NCBI RefSeq assembly: GCF_023278565.1
Contig: NC_064672.1
Coordinates: forward strand, 3,906,001-3,970,000
Length of the DNA stretch: 64,000 bases
Source: Colletotrichum lupini
Taxonomy: Eukaryota; Ascomycota; Sordariomycetes; Glomerellales; Glomerellaceae
Direction of reading: 5' to 3'
This document shows, piece by piece, positions 12,625-24,800 of the stretch; within the stretch, counting starts at the first letter, position 1, and the number at the start of each line of letters is the position of its first letter. Made by a program: the position numbers and the translations under genes. Below the pieces are notes generated by a model, which saw only the letters and a list, made by a program, of their open reading frames with translations, was not told where the DNA came from and searched no databases.

Positions 12625-13404
12625 ATGCCGTCCAACGGTCAGGGGCCTGATGACCCATACTACTCGTCTTCGTGGTCTGGGTACTCCCAGCCTGTTTCTT
12701 GGAACAACACTCCTCGATATACTCCTAGCTTGTCTTCCTATGCGAGCTCGTCAGCCTCACAGGTATCTGGGAGCAGTTATGGCAATCAGAGTCACTACAC
12801 TCATTCGGCGGGTGGTCTGATGCCATACGACGAATTCAGGATGCCTCAAGCCTACTCCGATACGCCAGCTCCGTCACAGTACTCCGCAATGAGCACCTTT
12901 CACCAGGGCATCGTGCAGCAAGAGATTGCTCTTCCGCCCAGCAATAACATGCTCTACTGCGAGTTTCAACCCTGGACTGGTTGCCGAGAGCAGTTCAGAC
13001 TTGATGATGTCGACTCGTGGATCAGGCACACCGAGAACATTCACCTAAAAGGTGCGTATCCTGCGGCATGCGTATGCTGGTTTTGTGACGACTTCGACTT
13101 CAAAGTTGGTCAACGTTGTCCTGATCCTGGAGAGAACTGGAGCCAGAGGATGAGACACATCGCCCACCATATGCTTCATGATGCATATCGATTCGAACAA
13201 AGACGACCCGACTTCAGCCTTCTCGTACACTTGAATCGTTATAACATGATCCCTCCTCAGAGCTTCCAACAAGCCATCAATGCCAGCGAAGGCCCTCGTA
13301 CTCAGAATGTGTACCCATCGGGTTGGAGGCCGCGCAGAGAAGAGGCAGAGGTTCTTATTGCAGGAAATGGAAGAAGAAGGCGGAATCAGGGGAGGCATCG
13401 CTGA
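12625..13404 (+). CDS. Putative Cys/His zinc-binding protein, fungal, function unknown
   Basis: Single exon, 259 aa; the first ATG of the frame is used (the frame is open from 12523 without ATG). Residues 1-100 are Ser/Tyr/Gln-rich and probably disordered. Residues 110-185 carry a Cys/His cluster. A first set has C112, C120, H135 and H140 in a C-x7-C-x14-H-x4-H spacing. A second set has C149, C151 and C154 followed by H178, H181, H182 and H185. This resembles degenerate C2H2 fingers found in many fungal proteins of unknown role. The C-terminus is basic (GRRRRNQGRHR), which would suit nuclear localisation or nucleic-acid binding. Zinc binding and nuclear action are inference; no catalytic domain is visible. 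Confidence 0.78.
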   Translation: MPSNGQGPDDPYYSSSWSGYSQPVSWNNTPRYTPSLSSYASSSASQVSGSSYGNQSHYTHSAGGLMPYDEFRMPQAYSDTPAPSQYSAMSTFHQGIVQQEIALPPSNNMLYCEFQPWTGCREQFRLDDVDSWIRHTENIHLKGAYPAACVCWFCDDFDFKVGQRCPDPGENWSQRMRHIAHHMLHDAYRFEQRRPDFSLLVHLNRYNMIPPQSFQQAINASEGPRTQNVYPSGWRPRREEAEVLIAGNGRRRRNQGRHR

Positions 13405-15456
13405 TGACGACCAAGCACAGTCATGGTATTATTGTTGATGTAGTGTCGTCACTACAAAGGCTCAAGGGATTCCGGAGATGTGGGTAGCTGGCGCTTTGAT
13501 ACCGGAGCGGGCCGAGGCGAAGGTGTCGATCATGGGCCGGGGAAAACGGCAGATTCTCCGATTAGCCTCTGCCACCAACGGGTACGGTTACGACCGTTCA
13601 TCTGATTTTCTCATCTATTTGAAGGTTTCCTAAGATCGGGTTAGTCGGGAACTCTACACAAAGGTTGTTCATATCTTGCTGGAGGCTGTGTACTGCAGGA
13701 ACCCGCAGATGGGGCTATACTAGCCCGAGGGCACCCCTTCAGTCTTGTACACGCGAGTCCGAGGACATGTGCGAGGCTGAGGGCCAGTTGCGGGTGCGAG
13801 GCAGACTCTAAGGTCACCTGGTTACCGGCTCGAGCTGGTGAACAAGATGGCGGCCCAAGTGGGTGGCAGACCAAGGCGGATAGGGTCAGTGTCTTTCGGT
13901 ATCCTAGGAGCATCGTCCCCTCTTTTAGTGTCTCGCGGGCCTCTGGTGGCTCGACGTTGACTGTTCCCTTGAGGATTGTTTGTGAGGGTTTCTGCCGAGA
14001 TTGGCTTCTTTCTGGTCTTGCATGGCCTTACGATGCTTTTGCAGCTGTGCAAAGGAAGAGGTTATCCGATCGTAAGTTGTCAAGCGGACGTGAGTGTCTT
14101 ATGACTCTTGCTTCAGGCAGCTACGTCCCGTAAGACTGATAGGTCATCGTCGAGGACACTCCTACTTCTCACCCAACTTGACTGCAGGGGCTGCTCTTTT
14201 AGGTTTCGTTTCATGCTTTTCGTTTCGAATAGGGAAGGAACAGAACGCTCCCCCACTCCGAGGCAGTCAGCAACATGGAGCGGCGGCAGTAAGAGCGGAC
14301 GAACTACAGAACGAAATTGGGTACGAGATGTTACATAATCTGCACTTGGCTTACATTGCTCGCCGTCGCTTTCAGATTCAGAATGAATGAAATCTCTGCC
14401 CGTTTCCATGATTTGTATGGGTGATGAGAGAATGAATGGTCTAAACCTTACAGTTCTGTAATTTAGCGGGCCTCCCACATCCCGTCTTATATCAGGAATC
14501 CAAAAAATCGCCGAGGACACGAGGCAACCATTCCAGCCAGCCCTTCGCCTCACGATTCTTCCCCAATTCGACGCCCTTGAGCCAATAGCGGGCTGCGTGA
14601 ACCAACCTTCTTTGCGTCAAACGAAACTTCCAAGGCATTCGTCGTTTTCGCCATCAGTCACTTTTGAAAGCAGGGCTGTGTGGCGTGGCAAAAAAAACAA
14701 CCCAAGGTACCATAGGTAGGGAATTGGAAAAGTCTCGGAGACGTGTTGTTTTTGAACCACTTAGACGCACCGTTGCACAGCCTCACTTCGGCTCGTACGG
14801 CGATTATTCTTGGGACGAGGGATGTGCCGGCGTCCCCGTCATTTTCGTTCGTACGTTCGTTCGTAAAAGAAGCAGACGTAGTCAGTGAGGGATCTCGCTT
14901 GGCAGGGTCACATATTCACGTGTTGTATCGGATGGATGGGCCGGAAATGTAGTCTTCGACATGTAAAAGAAGAAAGTTGAAAAAGCTTGGTGTTCGAGAC
15001 AACCGTTGAGTTGGAACTCCCACCTGAATATGCGGGGCGAACCGCGGTACGCCTCACTTGAACATCGCCTCACTCCAGACCGAGTTGTATCAACGTCGCA
15101 ACTTTGTTATAAATCCAACCCCCAATCGGGAACGCTTGTCACCCACACCTTGACAGACACCCTGCCTCATTATGCACTCATCAGACGCGTCAACCCTGTG
15201 GCACAAGTATTGTCTTGCTTGGCGGGATACAAAAAGTGAGTTGTGTTCTCGGGACTGGATCCTCGTGAACTATGTGTGTATATATGACGAGATACCGAGG
15301 AGGACCACAAGCATGGGTTGCCCTCCCGTACTCACTTTATGGCCCAAGATTCCTATTTGAGAACCCTCGCCTCTGCCTTTTGCCTGGGTTTCCCTCTGTT
15401 CACGCTCCGTCCTTTCGTCGCCGTCCACGGATACCTCTCCATGGTTCGTCCATTGC
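13405..15456. other. Intergenic region between convergent genes
   Basis: This lies between the 3' ends of the zinc-binding protein gene (+) and the Hsp70-like gene (-). Several ORFs of 60-150 codons exist on both strands, but none has a motif or a good start context. No RNA gene is recognised. Confidence 0.45.
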
Positions 15457-17760
15457 TCAATGGAACTCGGCATCGACACGTCCGTACCTAACACCGTCCA
15501 CCTTCAGCTCAAATCCTAGACCGGCGCTGTCGACGATCATTTCGAGTGTAAAGTCAAGGTTGTCGAACTCCACGCCACGCGTTGTCGTCAATCGTGTGAA
15601 TAGGCTCCTGGGCACGGCATTGAGGTCGGTCGTCAACGTGCACACATGGATTAGATCACGGGTGTAGGCGGCAGGCGGCTCGTCTGCCTCGCACGCAATC
15701 AGGTCGTCCGTCACCAGCAGCGACTGCCCAGGTCTGAAGTTTCGGGTATAATGGAATGCAATTGGTGATAACGGGGATATTGCTTCTCCCTGTTTGAAAA
15801 GGATCGCGTCAGTATTCGTCTCCTGAAGCCAAGTAAAGGACGGCAGTTCAAACTTACTTTTGCAATGTGCCACTGCATACGGTCCGACACCATCCACCGT
15901 TCCCACAGCGGCGACCAGTATCGCTCACTGACCGAGTGTTTCTCCTCGTCATACACGGTTGCGTACGATGTGCCGTAGTGGTACCGCGCCTTGCGCGAAA
16001 TCACCATGTTGCCCTCGAGTCCTCGCAGCACCGCTCCTCGCACGACGGCCGTCCAGGCGTACACTGGCTGCATGACCTCGATTGAGCTCGTTTCCTGTAG
16101 TGCAGTGACGCTGCCATGGGTTGGCCTTTCGGTGTACGGAGGCGGTGCGGCACTTGTGAAGTGTGTCTTGAGCTTTCGGTATAGGTAGTCGCTCTGCCCG
16201 AATCCACCAACCAGCACGATGCCTGACACAACACCACCCTTGGAACGAATGCCAGTGACCTGGCCCTGGACTAGGTCGCAAACTTCTTTCACGACAGGGG
16301 CAAATATTTCTTTGATTTCATCAGCCGACATGACCATGAAGCCACAGTCCAAACCAGCCTCTTCGTCGTCAGGCAAGCCTGGGAATCTGTACCGAGTTAG
16401 AAAATTTCCTCACAATGTCTCGACTTTCAGCTTTCAAGGAATAGACCTACGGCACGTTCACCTCCTGGTGCTCGTCCTCGTTGAAGTTGCGTTTAACAAA
16501 CTCCTCGAAATACCTCAGGCCCATTTGCCATGTTTTGTTCTTCTTGACCTTCATCTCGTCGAAACGGCTGTGGCCCAGTTTGTTCCGGACATGTTCTTCA
16601 AATCTGTAGTTGAGGAACGCGCTGCCGCAAAGACCACCGGTACCGACGGCGGATTCTTCTACCTTTAACGGTTTTAATGATATGATTTTGTACGCAATCA
16701 GACTAGATCGACCATTAGCCGTGCTCCCGAGATCGACCGCTGATTACGTCTTGAACTTACTCGACAGTTCCACCACCTGCATCACACACGATAAAGTTAT
16801 CACCAGCGTTGAGATGGTTGGGCTGGATGGCTTTTAATGTGTACACCGCCGCGGCTTCGGGCTCGCTGATCATCTGGATTTCTGATTTCAGCCCCATGCC
16901 AGCTCGTTCGGCCGCCTGAAGTGTCGTATTCTTCGCTGCATCGGACCACACGGCGGGACAGGTCAAGACAAAGTCGACTTTGGTAGACTGCATAAAAGAC
17001 TCGCCGTATCTTCGAGTGAGGGTGTCCATGGTGTGCTTATACACCTGTGTGAGATAGTCGCTTACAGCGTCCAGAACATTCTTGTTGTAACGCTTCAGTT
17101 GGGCCGCTGTGTCGAGCGGGCTGACATAGAAGGGTAGCTTTTGCGAGCGATCAAGGAACAGCTTGATGCAACGAAGACGTGCCTCCTCGGGCTTGAATTG
17201 GAATCCCCATTTCACTGTGGGATCGGTGCCAGCGGCAGCATTCGCAGAAATGTCATAGCTGATCTCGGTAGGCACCTTGTCGGAGGTGATGCCGTTCCCG
17301 CCCGGCCATGTCTTGATGATTTCGACATCGTCTGGCGTTGAAGTGTAAACAGCAGCGACGCTACGGTGAGTGTCAGCATGTCATCCCATGTGGACAGGGC
17401 TCGGGCAACACCGTCAATGCTTTGACAGGTGCGCATGGAGCATCAAAGGAGTGAGGGGTTCAAGAATGAGTGCAACAGTTGGCGTTGGCTCAGGCAGGCC
17501 AAGGGTCACACTTGAGATGCTCGAAAAGTAAAGTGAGGCTGCATAGGGATGGATGCGACTCACCCTGAGAATGTAGTTCCGAAATCGACGCCGACAATCA
17601 GCCGATCGGTGGTGCCAAAGAGCTCCCTGGCAGGTTCCCTGAGGGGACCGTTGATGGCTTCGGTAGAGGAACTAGGCGTGTAGTTGTTAAAGTAGGTGCT
17701 TCGGCTTGCCTGGTTCCGTATGCTGCTGGAGCTCGGGCGAAGAGGGAGGTTGAAGCTCAT
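15457..17760 (-). CDS. Hsp70-like ATPase-fold protein (fungal Hsp70/actin superfamily, HSPA12-like)
   Basis: Five exons on the minus strand: 17760-17564, 17360-16761, 16702-16451, 16386-15858 and 15789-15457, giving 636 aa. All junctions have GT/AG and keep frame. The nucleotide-binding fold is visible: phosphate-1 loop VGVDFGTTFSG near residue 55, a DFVLTCPAVWSDAAK stretch, phosphate-2 loop IVCDAGGGTVD, and the adenosine motif IVLVGGFGQSDYLYRKL. The C-terminal part lacks a canonical Hsp70 substrate-binding domain and EEVD tail. This is the arrangement of the large fungal family of Hsp70-like proteins related to animal HSPA12. These are expanded in filamentous ascomycetes and mostly uncharacterised. 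ATP binding is expected; chaperone activity is unproven. No clear heat-shock element was found close to the start. Confidence 0.9.
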
Positions 17761-20700
17761 GGTGGCAATATCCGGCTGGGATATGCGCTCATACCCATAC
17801 TATGCGGACGCAGTCCCGATGGCAAAGGAAACAAAGCGAACGGGACAAGCCCTCGCTGGCGACCTACGACAGGGGAGAGACGGACCAGCAGAAAAGTCGA
17901 TCAACGAGAGCAATGGTAAAGTCGTCGGGAATCGTGCGCAAAAGACGAGAGTCAGGCGTTGATCGTCTTTTCGGGACAGCAAAGCGAGGTTACAGGAACA
18001 TGATCGTGGGGGTTGTGGAATGGTGGAGGAGGGGTTCAGTCCTGAAGTGGGCGGGTGCGCGCTGGTTGGAAAAAAGGAGGGAGGTGACAGCGAAGGTCTG
18101 GAGTCTGGACAGCCCAGTGCAGCGCGTCGGGAGTTGGCGAGGTCCAGTAGCTCCAGGAGCAGAGGATGACACCCCGCCAGTAATGACGACGGAGCAGAAG
18201 CGACAAAAGTTTTGGATTCTTGGTCGATACGAGAAAAGTCCACCTGGGCCACGTTTGAAGAAAACTGAAAGGGGGCCCTGCGTGAGTAGATCTCAAGCCT
18301 CCCGTCGGGTATTCTGCTGCCTAATCGAGTTCCTGGTTTCCTTTGATGAAGGATGGAATGAGATGAAGCAGTAGACAGCGCTGGCTGGTCGAGTGCTGGT
18401 TGACAAGGTTCCGTAGCTGAGGTTCAAGCACCAGCCTAACGTCGAGGGGCGGCGGGGGGAAGGATAGGGCGAGCCCGAAGGACAGAGACAGAGAGGAAGG
18501 AAGCAGGCAAACACTGCCCCACCAACGTCCTTAGCTGCCCGGTGCGCAGTAAAAAGGGCTGAAAGCGTGTCCTTGGGCTGGTTCGCCAGCACTCCCTACT
18601 GGCTCTGCGCCGATGAGGCGCAGGGCGACACTGAGCAATTGGAGAAAGTACCGTGCTTTGGCTTTTGCTGATGTAAGCAAATTCTTTCCTTACCATACCT
18701 TAGGCCCGATCTTAAGAGGCGGTCAGTATCATGTGACCCGGACCGAGTCGGTACCCGAGGCCGGGAGAAAATTCCCGATACGCATCCTTGGCACGCAACG
18801 TTGGGATGAGGTCGTCGTAGTGCGCTTCGTCAGTCATCCCAAAAGATCGGCCTTTTCAGGCACCTGTTGATCGGCTTCCTCACGAGAAAACGTATGCGGT
18901 GACGAAGAGCGGTTTCGCAGTATACCGCACGTCCTCATGTCCACTGAAGGTACCTCGTTGTCTTCTGGTCTGCCCTTGATGCACTCCTCTCTGTCAGACG
19001 CAGACTCGCAGCACAATATGAGAGTCTATATAGTGGAGCTGCCGACCTCGACCTCGGGCACGAACGCCGAAGAGACGGCGCCGAGGACCGCGAAAAAGCA
19101 ATCTTAATCATCAAAGGCGCTTCTAAGCCCCGTCACAAAACTAGGTGGTAAATAGACTGGTGGACGAGGGCATTCCGCAAAGCCAACTTCTGAAATCATT
19201 TGTCTGATTGTTCGACTGTCTTTCTCAGGTGCTTACAGACTCATGTAACCTGACATGGTCAATTCTACTGAGGCTTTTTGTACCTCATGAGGGCCCTTGA
19301 TCTATACCGGATCTAGTACATATCCGCACTACTGAGAAGCGCTCAGATATTGCCATGAGACGCCTCTCTCAGTATATATCTGCTAGTCACCTAGAACCGG
19401 TGCGGAAGCACTCTGAGCAGCTTGAGAAGACTGGCCTCGTTTAAACTCTTGGAAGAGGCCAGTTCTTTCCTTCTCCACCCAAGACGGTAGAGAGACAAGA
19501 CATACCATCCATCCGCCTCGCTTCTGCAAAATCTAAGACGGATGGCACCAGGGCTAGGCATCGGATAAAAAACCCAATCACCTCAAAATAAGAAAACGCA
19601 AATCACAAAACTGCCCGCCTCCATGTTCTAAACGGTGTACACTGAGGACCCATCAAAACACAGCCTCGAACGCCCTGGCACGCTCTCCCCATTCCTTGCT
19701 CTACCTCCTAACCCAACTCCCATTGCCCTTATGCACCAGCTCATCCTCCAGCCCCCAAAACCAGGCCGCAGCAAAATAGACCAGGAGCCGCAGTAGCAGC
19801 AGCAGATCCCGCCGGCCGCCGACAAACTCACCCAGGGGACTCCTTTCCGTTCCTGACTGCGCAGTGTGCGACCCAACACGCCCCACCCTGTCTTGCTCTC
19901 GTTCAGCTCGCCACAGCCCGCAGCTCGCGGCCCCAGCATTCCATACCTAGACTAAGAAGTGACCTGACCCGACGGGAGGAGCTTCGCCTCTTTGCTTCCA
20001 ACCTTTGGCGCGTTCGTACCGGGCCGGCTCACCGGCCGCGGAAAATAGGGGGCGCCAAACCCACGCCACACCCGCGCGTCTAAACCGTCTGATGGTTCAG
20101 CCCAGAGTCAATTCAAAACTCAACGTTCATTCACATGCTCCCATGCCTACACTCACACATAGAGACAGCCATCATACTGTACAGACGTACATGTCTTGTT
20201 CTCACAATATCACACGGAGAAAGATCTTATGAGCGTGATTCGTAATCGATGTACATCGCTTGGATGTCATCTTGATATTATGTAGTATGGTTATGGCATG
20301 ACTTCCAAGAAAAATTCGTCCGCCTACGTACAGTTTCCATTCCACCACCTCTCTTGACTATATGTCTTTTTTTGTTCCGCCTCATCCTCAAAAATTCCAA
20401 ATACAAAAATGATAGTTTCCGCGCGATCGAGTAAACAATCGCGAGACTCAGCCTTTGAGTAGCGTTGACAGGGTTGCCCATATGTATACCATTTGTGTTT
20501 TCTGCAGTCCATATATGACAAACTATCCGTTGGGCATCCTTTGGCCAGATTTGGCTTTCCTCAAAGTCGTCTGACGTGTCCAGCCCGCAGAGAATCTAAG
20601 AAGATATTATGCCCTTGTCCTTCCTTGTACAGAAATGTGTGACCATGTTTGACCCTCCCTTATCTTGTCCCCAGTCCCTATTGGACCGTGTCCATTTTCT

Positions 20701-21118
20701 TCCGATTGGGAGACTGCCGCTCCTCGCCCGTGTGAGCCCCAGAAACAAAAGAAATGTTATCTTTGGTATAGGGCGCCGATGGCAGCCCATCCAGTCTATA
20801 GTGTCGGGTATTTCGAAACAGATGAGTCGATGAGGAAAGAAAAAAACAGAAAAAAATAGAAATTTGCGCGATGGCGTAAAAGATGCCGCCCTATGGTATC
20901 GAAGATATTGTGGAATAGTCGAAATGCCACCCTGCTCCAAAACATCTTGGGCAAAAGAAAATCGAGATCCGGAGTCGAACCCGCCTCCAACCTGGAGGAC
21001 GGGAACGGTACACCGGCAAACGCCAAACACCCATCCCATGCAAGTGATTACACAAAGAACTTTTGTGATGGTATCTGCTCAGCTCTGTAAGAAAATCTCT
21101 TTCAGAGGCAGAACCGCC
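17761..21118. other. Intergenic region between the Hsp70-like gene and the kinase gene
   Basis: About 3.4 kb without a recognisable gene. It contains the upstream region of the minus-strand Hsp70-like gene and the 3' flank of the Ime2-type kinase. A 9-bp perfect inverted repeat lies at 19430-19463. Several 60-190-codon ORFs on both strands have no supporting motif. Confidence 0.45.
19430..19463. repeat. Inverted repeat (9-bp arms ACTGGCCTC, 16-nt loop)
   Basis: ACTGGCCTC at 19430-19438 pairs perfectly with GAGGCCAGT at 19455-19463. It lies in noncoding sequence more than 1.6 kb from either gene. It could be a hairpin in a transcript or a chance match. Confidence 0.6.
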
Positions 21119-23552
21119 TCAAAACCGATTGCTAGCCGCCCAAATACTGGCTGACGCCGATGCAGCCCATTCACTCTCCTCGTACGGAGGAGTAGGCCAC
21201 TTGTATTGACTTTCAGCGCCATGCGACTTCTTCAGATCCAAAGGCTTGGGTGCGACGGCTTCGTGGTTGTCACCGAACAACACAGAGTTGTTGCCATTGG
21301 CCGAAGGGGAGGGAGTCGGGTACGGGTTCGAAATGCCAATGTTGCTGGCAGACTGCCGCAGTCCAGGCTTTCCGTCCTTTTCAAGGCGCTTCATGGCTCG
21401 GTGGGTCGAGTTCAAAACCTCATCGAGTAGCTCATCCTCTTCATCGGGCGCGTCGTAGTGCTGGACACCATGGGCGTGGGCACGACGGGTTCGGCTCGAA
21501 ATCGGTCCGGTTCCCTTGGCGGCTCCCATCAGGTTGTCAACAGAGCGCGGGTGGTGCTGCGGCAGAGAGTGATGTCTCTTCAGAGTGCTGCTGGGAGTAA
21601 TGAGGTGTGCCGGTGGGACGGGAGCGTTGTCGTGGTTCTGCTGGACATCTCTCAACGCCTTATCAAGAGGCTCGTAAAGTTCCGTAGGCTTCGGCGGGGG
21701 AGTAGGCGCGTTGTTATCAATCACCATCGAGGACCGGTTGCTGTTCCAGGGGCCGCAGCCGGCCTGAGCCTCGACATCGTCCGAGTTGGGTGACATGGGG
21801 GCCTGATGCCTACCAGAGAAACGACGGGCACGCTTACGGAGGTGGGAGAAGAAGCTTTCCTTATGACCACCGGGCGGCGACGCAAGGCCACTGTTGCCGT
21901 TAAGGGCTCGCTCGGCCTGCTGGCGGTGAATCTCGGCATAGTTGTTAGTGCTTGAGGCGACCGATAATTGTCTGCCAATCTTCTTCTTCTCATCAATCTG
22001 AACAGTGCGCTGGCGACCGTTGGCGTACGAATCGTTGTAAGTCACACCGTTTCTCGCCTCGGCAGTCACCGCATCGGAAATGGGCGAGATGGGGCGGATC
22101 GAGGGGAGTATCGGCATAGGTGCGACGTTGGATGGGCCATTCGTCCATGTCGTGCGCTTTGACTGAGCAGGGCGCGTCTTCGCGACGGGGACTTCGTTCG
22201 TCGTCTGCGAGGGGACGGGGGACGGTCTCGGGGTTGATTCCTTGGAAATTGATTGAGGAACGGCCACTTCGGCGCTTTCGGAGCGGCCAATAAGGGACTT
22301 CCTGAACCAGGACGGCTTGGTGGAGGTAGGGGTAGAGGAGTTAGAATTGTTGCCGCGGCCAAGATCGGACTGCTTGCGGCCCAAGATTCTCGATGCAGAG
22401 GACTTCGGCCTCAGGGGATCAACGGCATCGACAAAGTACTCGTGAGCAATTGCCTGTGTTGAGGTCGGGCGGGTCTTGGGGTCCCACATCAGGCACCACG
22501 TAACGAAGTGGCTCAGCGAAGCGGGCCACTGAGGTTGCTGCAAAATCGTATCCATGGCATGAGGAGCCATCTTGGGGAATGAGAAGCCCAGCTTGCCGGC
22601 TAACCTGGTACCGTCCTTCCATTCGCCGCCACCGACACGGGCACCAGACTTGTTGTACCAGTTTCCAGGGCTTCCCATGATCTCACATACCCTCCAAACT
22701 TGGTCGACCTCGTTTCCACCGGGGAAGAGTGGCTTGAGTGTTGCAATTTCAACTGCCATGGCGCCGACAGCCCAGATATCGACGGGAGCGGAGTATTCAC
22801 CAGCACGCAGGAGAACTTCGGGTGCTCGGTACCATCTCGTTGAAACGTAGGTCGTGTAGGGAAGCTTTGAGTGGGTTTCGCGTGCAAGTCCAAAGTCGGC
22901 AATCTTGACGGTGTAATTGGGAGGCGTGGACGGGGGAGTGACGAGAGCCGAATATCTGCGGAAAGACGTGACGGTGTCTTGGTGGGATGAGGTGGAGACA
23001 AGAATGTTCTCGGGCTTGATGTCGCGGTGGAAAAAGTGATGTGCGTGAATGTGCTCGAGGCCCTGCATGATCTGGAAAAGGATGCTCTTGACACTGGCGT
23101 TGTCGAGGCATTTGTGATCCCGAGCCTTCATCAATTGATACAGGTTACCCTCCATGTACTCCATGGCGATGTGCAGCTTCTTAGTGTACGGGTCGAGGAA
23201 GATGTCCAGGGCGGGGACGAGGTGGGCGTGGTTGGGCAACGTCTTCAAGAAGACGACCTCACGAAGCTCCAAGCATGGCGTAAATGACTCAAAAGTCTTC
23301 TTCATGGTCTTGATGGCAACCTAAACGATGTTTTAGTGACTTGATGTGGTGTAACGGGATTGATATGCAGGAACTTACCACCGTACCGCGACGAGCCACG
23401 CTAGCACCTGCGCTACGGACCCGGGCGAGAACGACACTGCCAAAGCTACCGTCACCGATTTCCTTGAGGACCTCGAATCGGTCTTCGAGAGCCATGTTGT
23501 TGGCAGAGTGCGATGATGAGCCTCTGTGGGCCAGTTCGTGTGCGACCGTCAT
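21119..23552 (-). CDS. ime2: Ime2-type serine/threonine protein kinase (RCK/MAK family)
   Basis: Two exons on the minus strand, 23552-23379 and 23320-21119, giving 791 aa. The intron has a GTAAGT donor and TTTAG acceptor. The kinase domain runs from about residue 26 to 360: Gly loop IGDGSFGSV, VAIK lysine at 62, catalytic HRDIKPEN with Asp at about 158, DFG at about 200, and a T-x-Y activation loop (TTYVSTRWYRAPE, about 214-216). The insert ALVTPPSTPPNYTVKIADFG is characteristic of fungal Ime2 orthologues. The C-terminal half is basic, Ser/Pro-rich and probably disordered, with phosphorylation-type sites. Ime2 in yeast drives meiosis; orthologues in filamentous fungi regulate sexual development, light response and in some cases programmed cell death. 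All catalytic residues are intact. The leader is long and repeat-rich, suggesting complex transcriptional or translational control. Confidence 0.95.
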
Positions 23553-23785
23553 TTTGTGTGAGTTTTGTTGTGTGGATGTGATCGTTGATTCCAGTCAAGA
23601 TCCTCGTGACGACGGTGTTTCTGGGGCGGGTCAGCTGGCCAAGGCCGCTTTCTCAGGCGTATTAGCCTGGACCGTACCAATGCTGTGCCTAACTAGGAGG
23701 AGCTCTGTGTAAGAGCCGCTTGCGAAACCTGTGGCATTCAGACCGGTGGCTCTTCCCAGTATGGTAGTGTTTGTTGGTGGTGATG

Positions 23786-23850
23786 CGGTGGTGGTGGTGG
23801 TGGTGGTAGTAGTGGTAGTGGTCAAGGTTGGTGGTGGTAGTGGTAGTGTG
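23786..23850. repeat. GGT/GTG trinucleotide repeat in the kinase leader
   Basis: A GGT-rich microsatellite (ACC/CCA on the transcribed strand) begins about 230 nt upstream of the Ime2-type start codon, probably within the 5' UTR. It explains the poly-Thr/His ORFs on the minus strand here. Confidence 0.85.
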
Positions 23851-24708
23851 TGTTTGGTTGAAGAAGTGTTGAAAGTTGTAGTAAGGAAATGCTTTGTGCG
23901 GATGATGTCGCGAGTAATGAGTCGGGGAACAGGTTGATTTTGGAAATAGAAAAAAAGCGAGAATGACTGAGCTGGGATGGACCAAGAGAGTGAAACCAGA
24001 TGAAGAAGAGGAGACAGCGAGGGACGGTCGAAGCCAGGAGGTGGTCGATATTATTAAAAGGGCCAGGGAAGGGTCCAGGGGGTGGGAATGGAGCTAGAAC
24101 CAGTCGATCGGGGATGGATCCTCAGACGTGGATATCCAGAGGAGACGATGTTCTCGGGTGCGTGGGTCGAGATTGCGATGATGAGGAAGCGACCCTTGGA
24201 AGGTGGAAGGGGGGTTGGGCGACCAGGTTTTGTTGGTTTGGTCTCTTTTGGAAGCCGCGTTGAATTGTGAAGCTGGTGACGAGGGGAGAGATGAGCATCG
24301 ACGCACGAGGTGTTTGGGTGGCCGTGGTAGTGGTGTTGTTGGATGTCGACCTAGTCTTTGCTGTCCCGTCTGCGCAATGCGTGTGGTGTGAGTGCTTGGG
24401 TGCAGTTCAAGTAATAGCAGGTTGCTTGTAAATGCAATGCAGCATTCGCGGACCGGACGGCAGTTGACGGATGCTCTGCCTGTTGGATAGCAAAAGCTGG
24501 ACGAGAACTGCGACGCATATGGGTTGTTAAAAAAAAGAGGGACGAAGAAACAGATGAGAGAGGAAGGGGTCAGGGAGCTTTGGGAGAGGAGGGGAGCAAG
24601 AAGCCGAGCGGAAGTGGAAAGGGAGAGCAAGAATGAATGGGTGACGAGGGTCGAGTGGATGGACGGGACGGGGGAGGAAAGAGAGTGTGTGAGAGAAAGT
24701 GAGAGTGT

Positions 24709-24800
24709 AAAGGTACTCCTTTCGGTACGGTAAGGTACCGTGTAAGGTAGACAGACACCAGTAAGGTACGGTACCTTGCGCGGTACGGGTACCTTAGTAG
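24709..24800. repeat. Cluster of GGTAAGG/GGTACC palindromic motifs
   Basis: At least four GGTAC-containing words occur in about 90 nt, including the perfect palindrome AAGGTACGGTACCTT at 24763-24777. It lies about 1.2 kb upstream of the Ime2-type start codon. It could be a promoter element cluster or a member of the CCTTACC repeat family dispersed between genes in this window. Confidence 0.7.

Noticed and set aside
20953..20985. B-box-like GGTTCGACTCC on the minus strand
   Set aside because: The T stem has only three of five pairs, and no D arm, anticodon arm or acceptor stem could be built.
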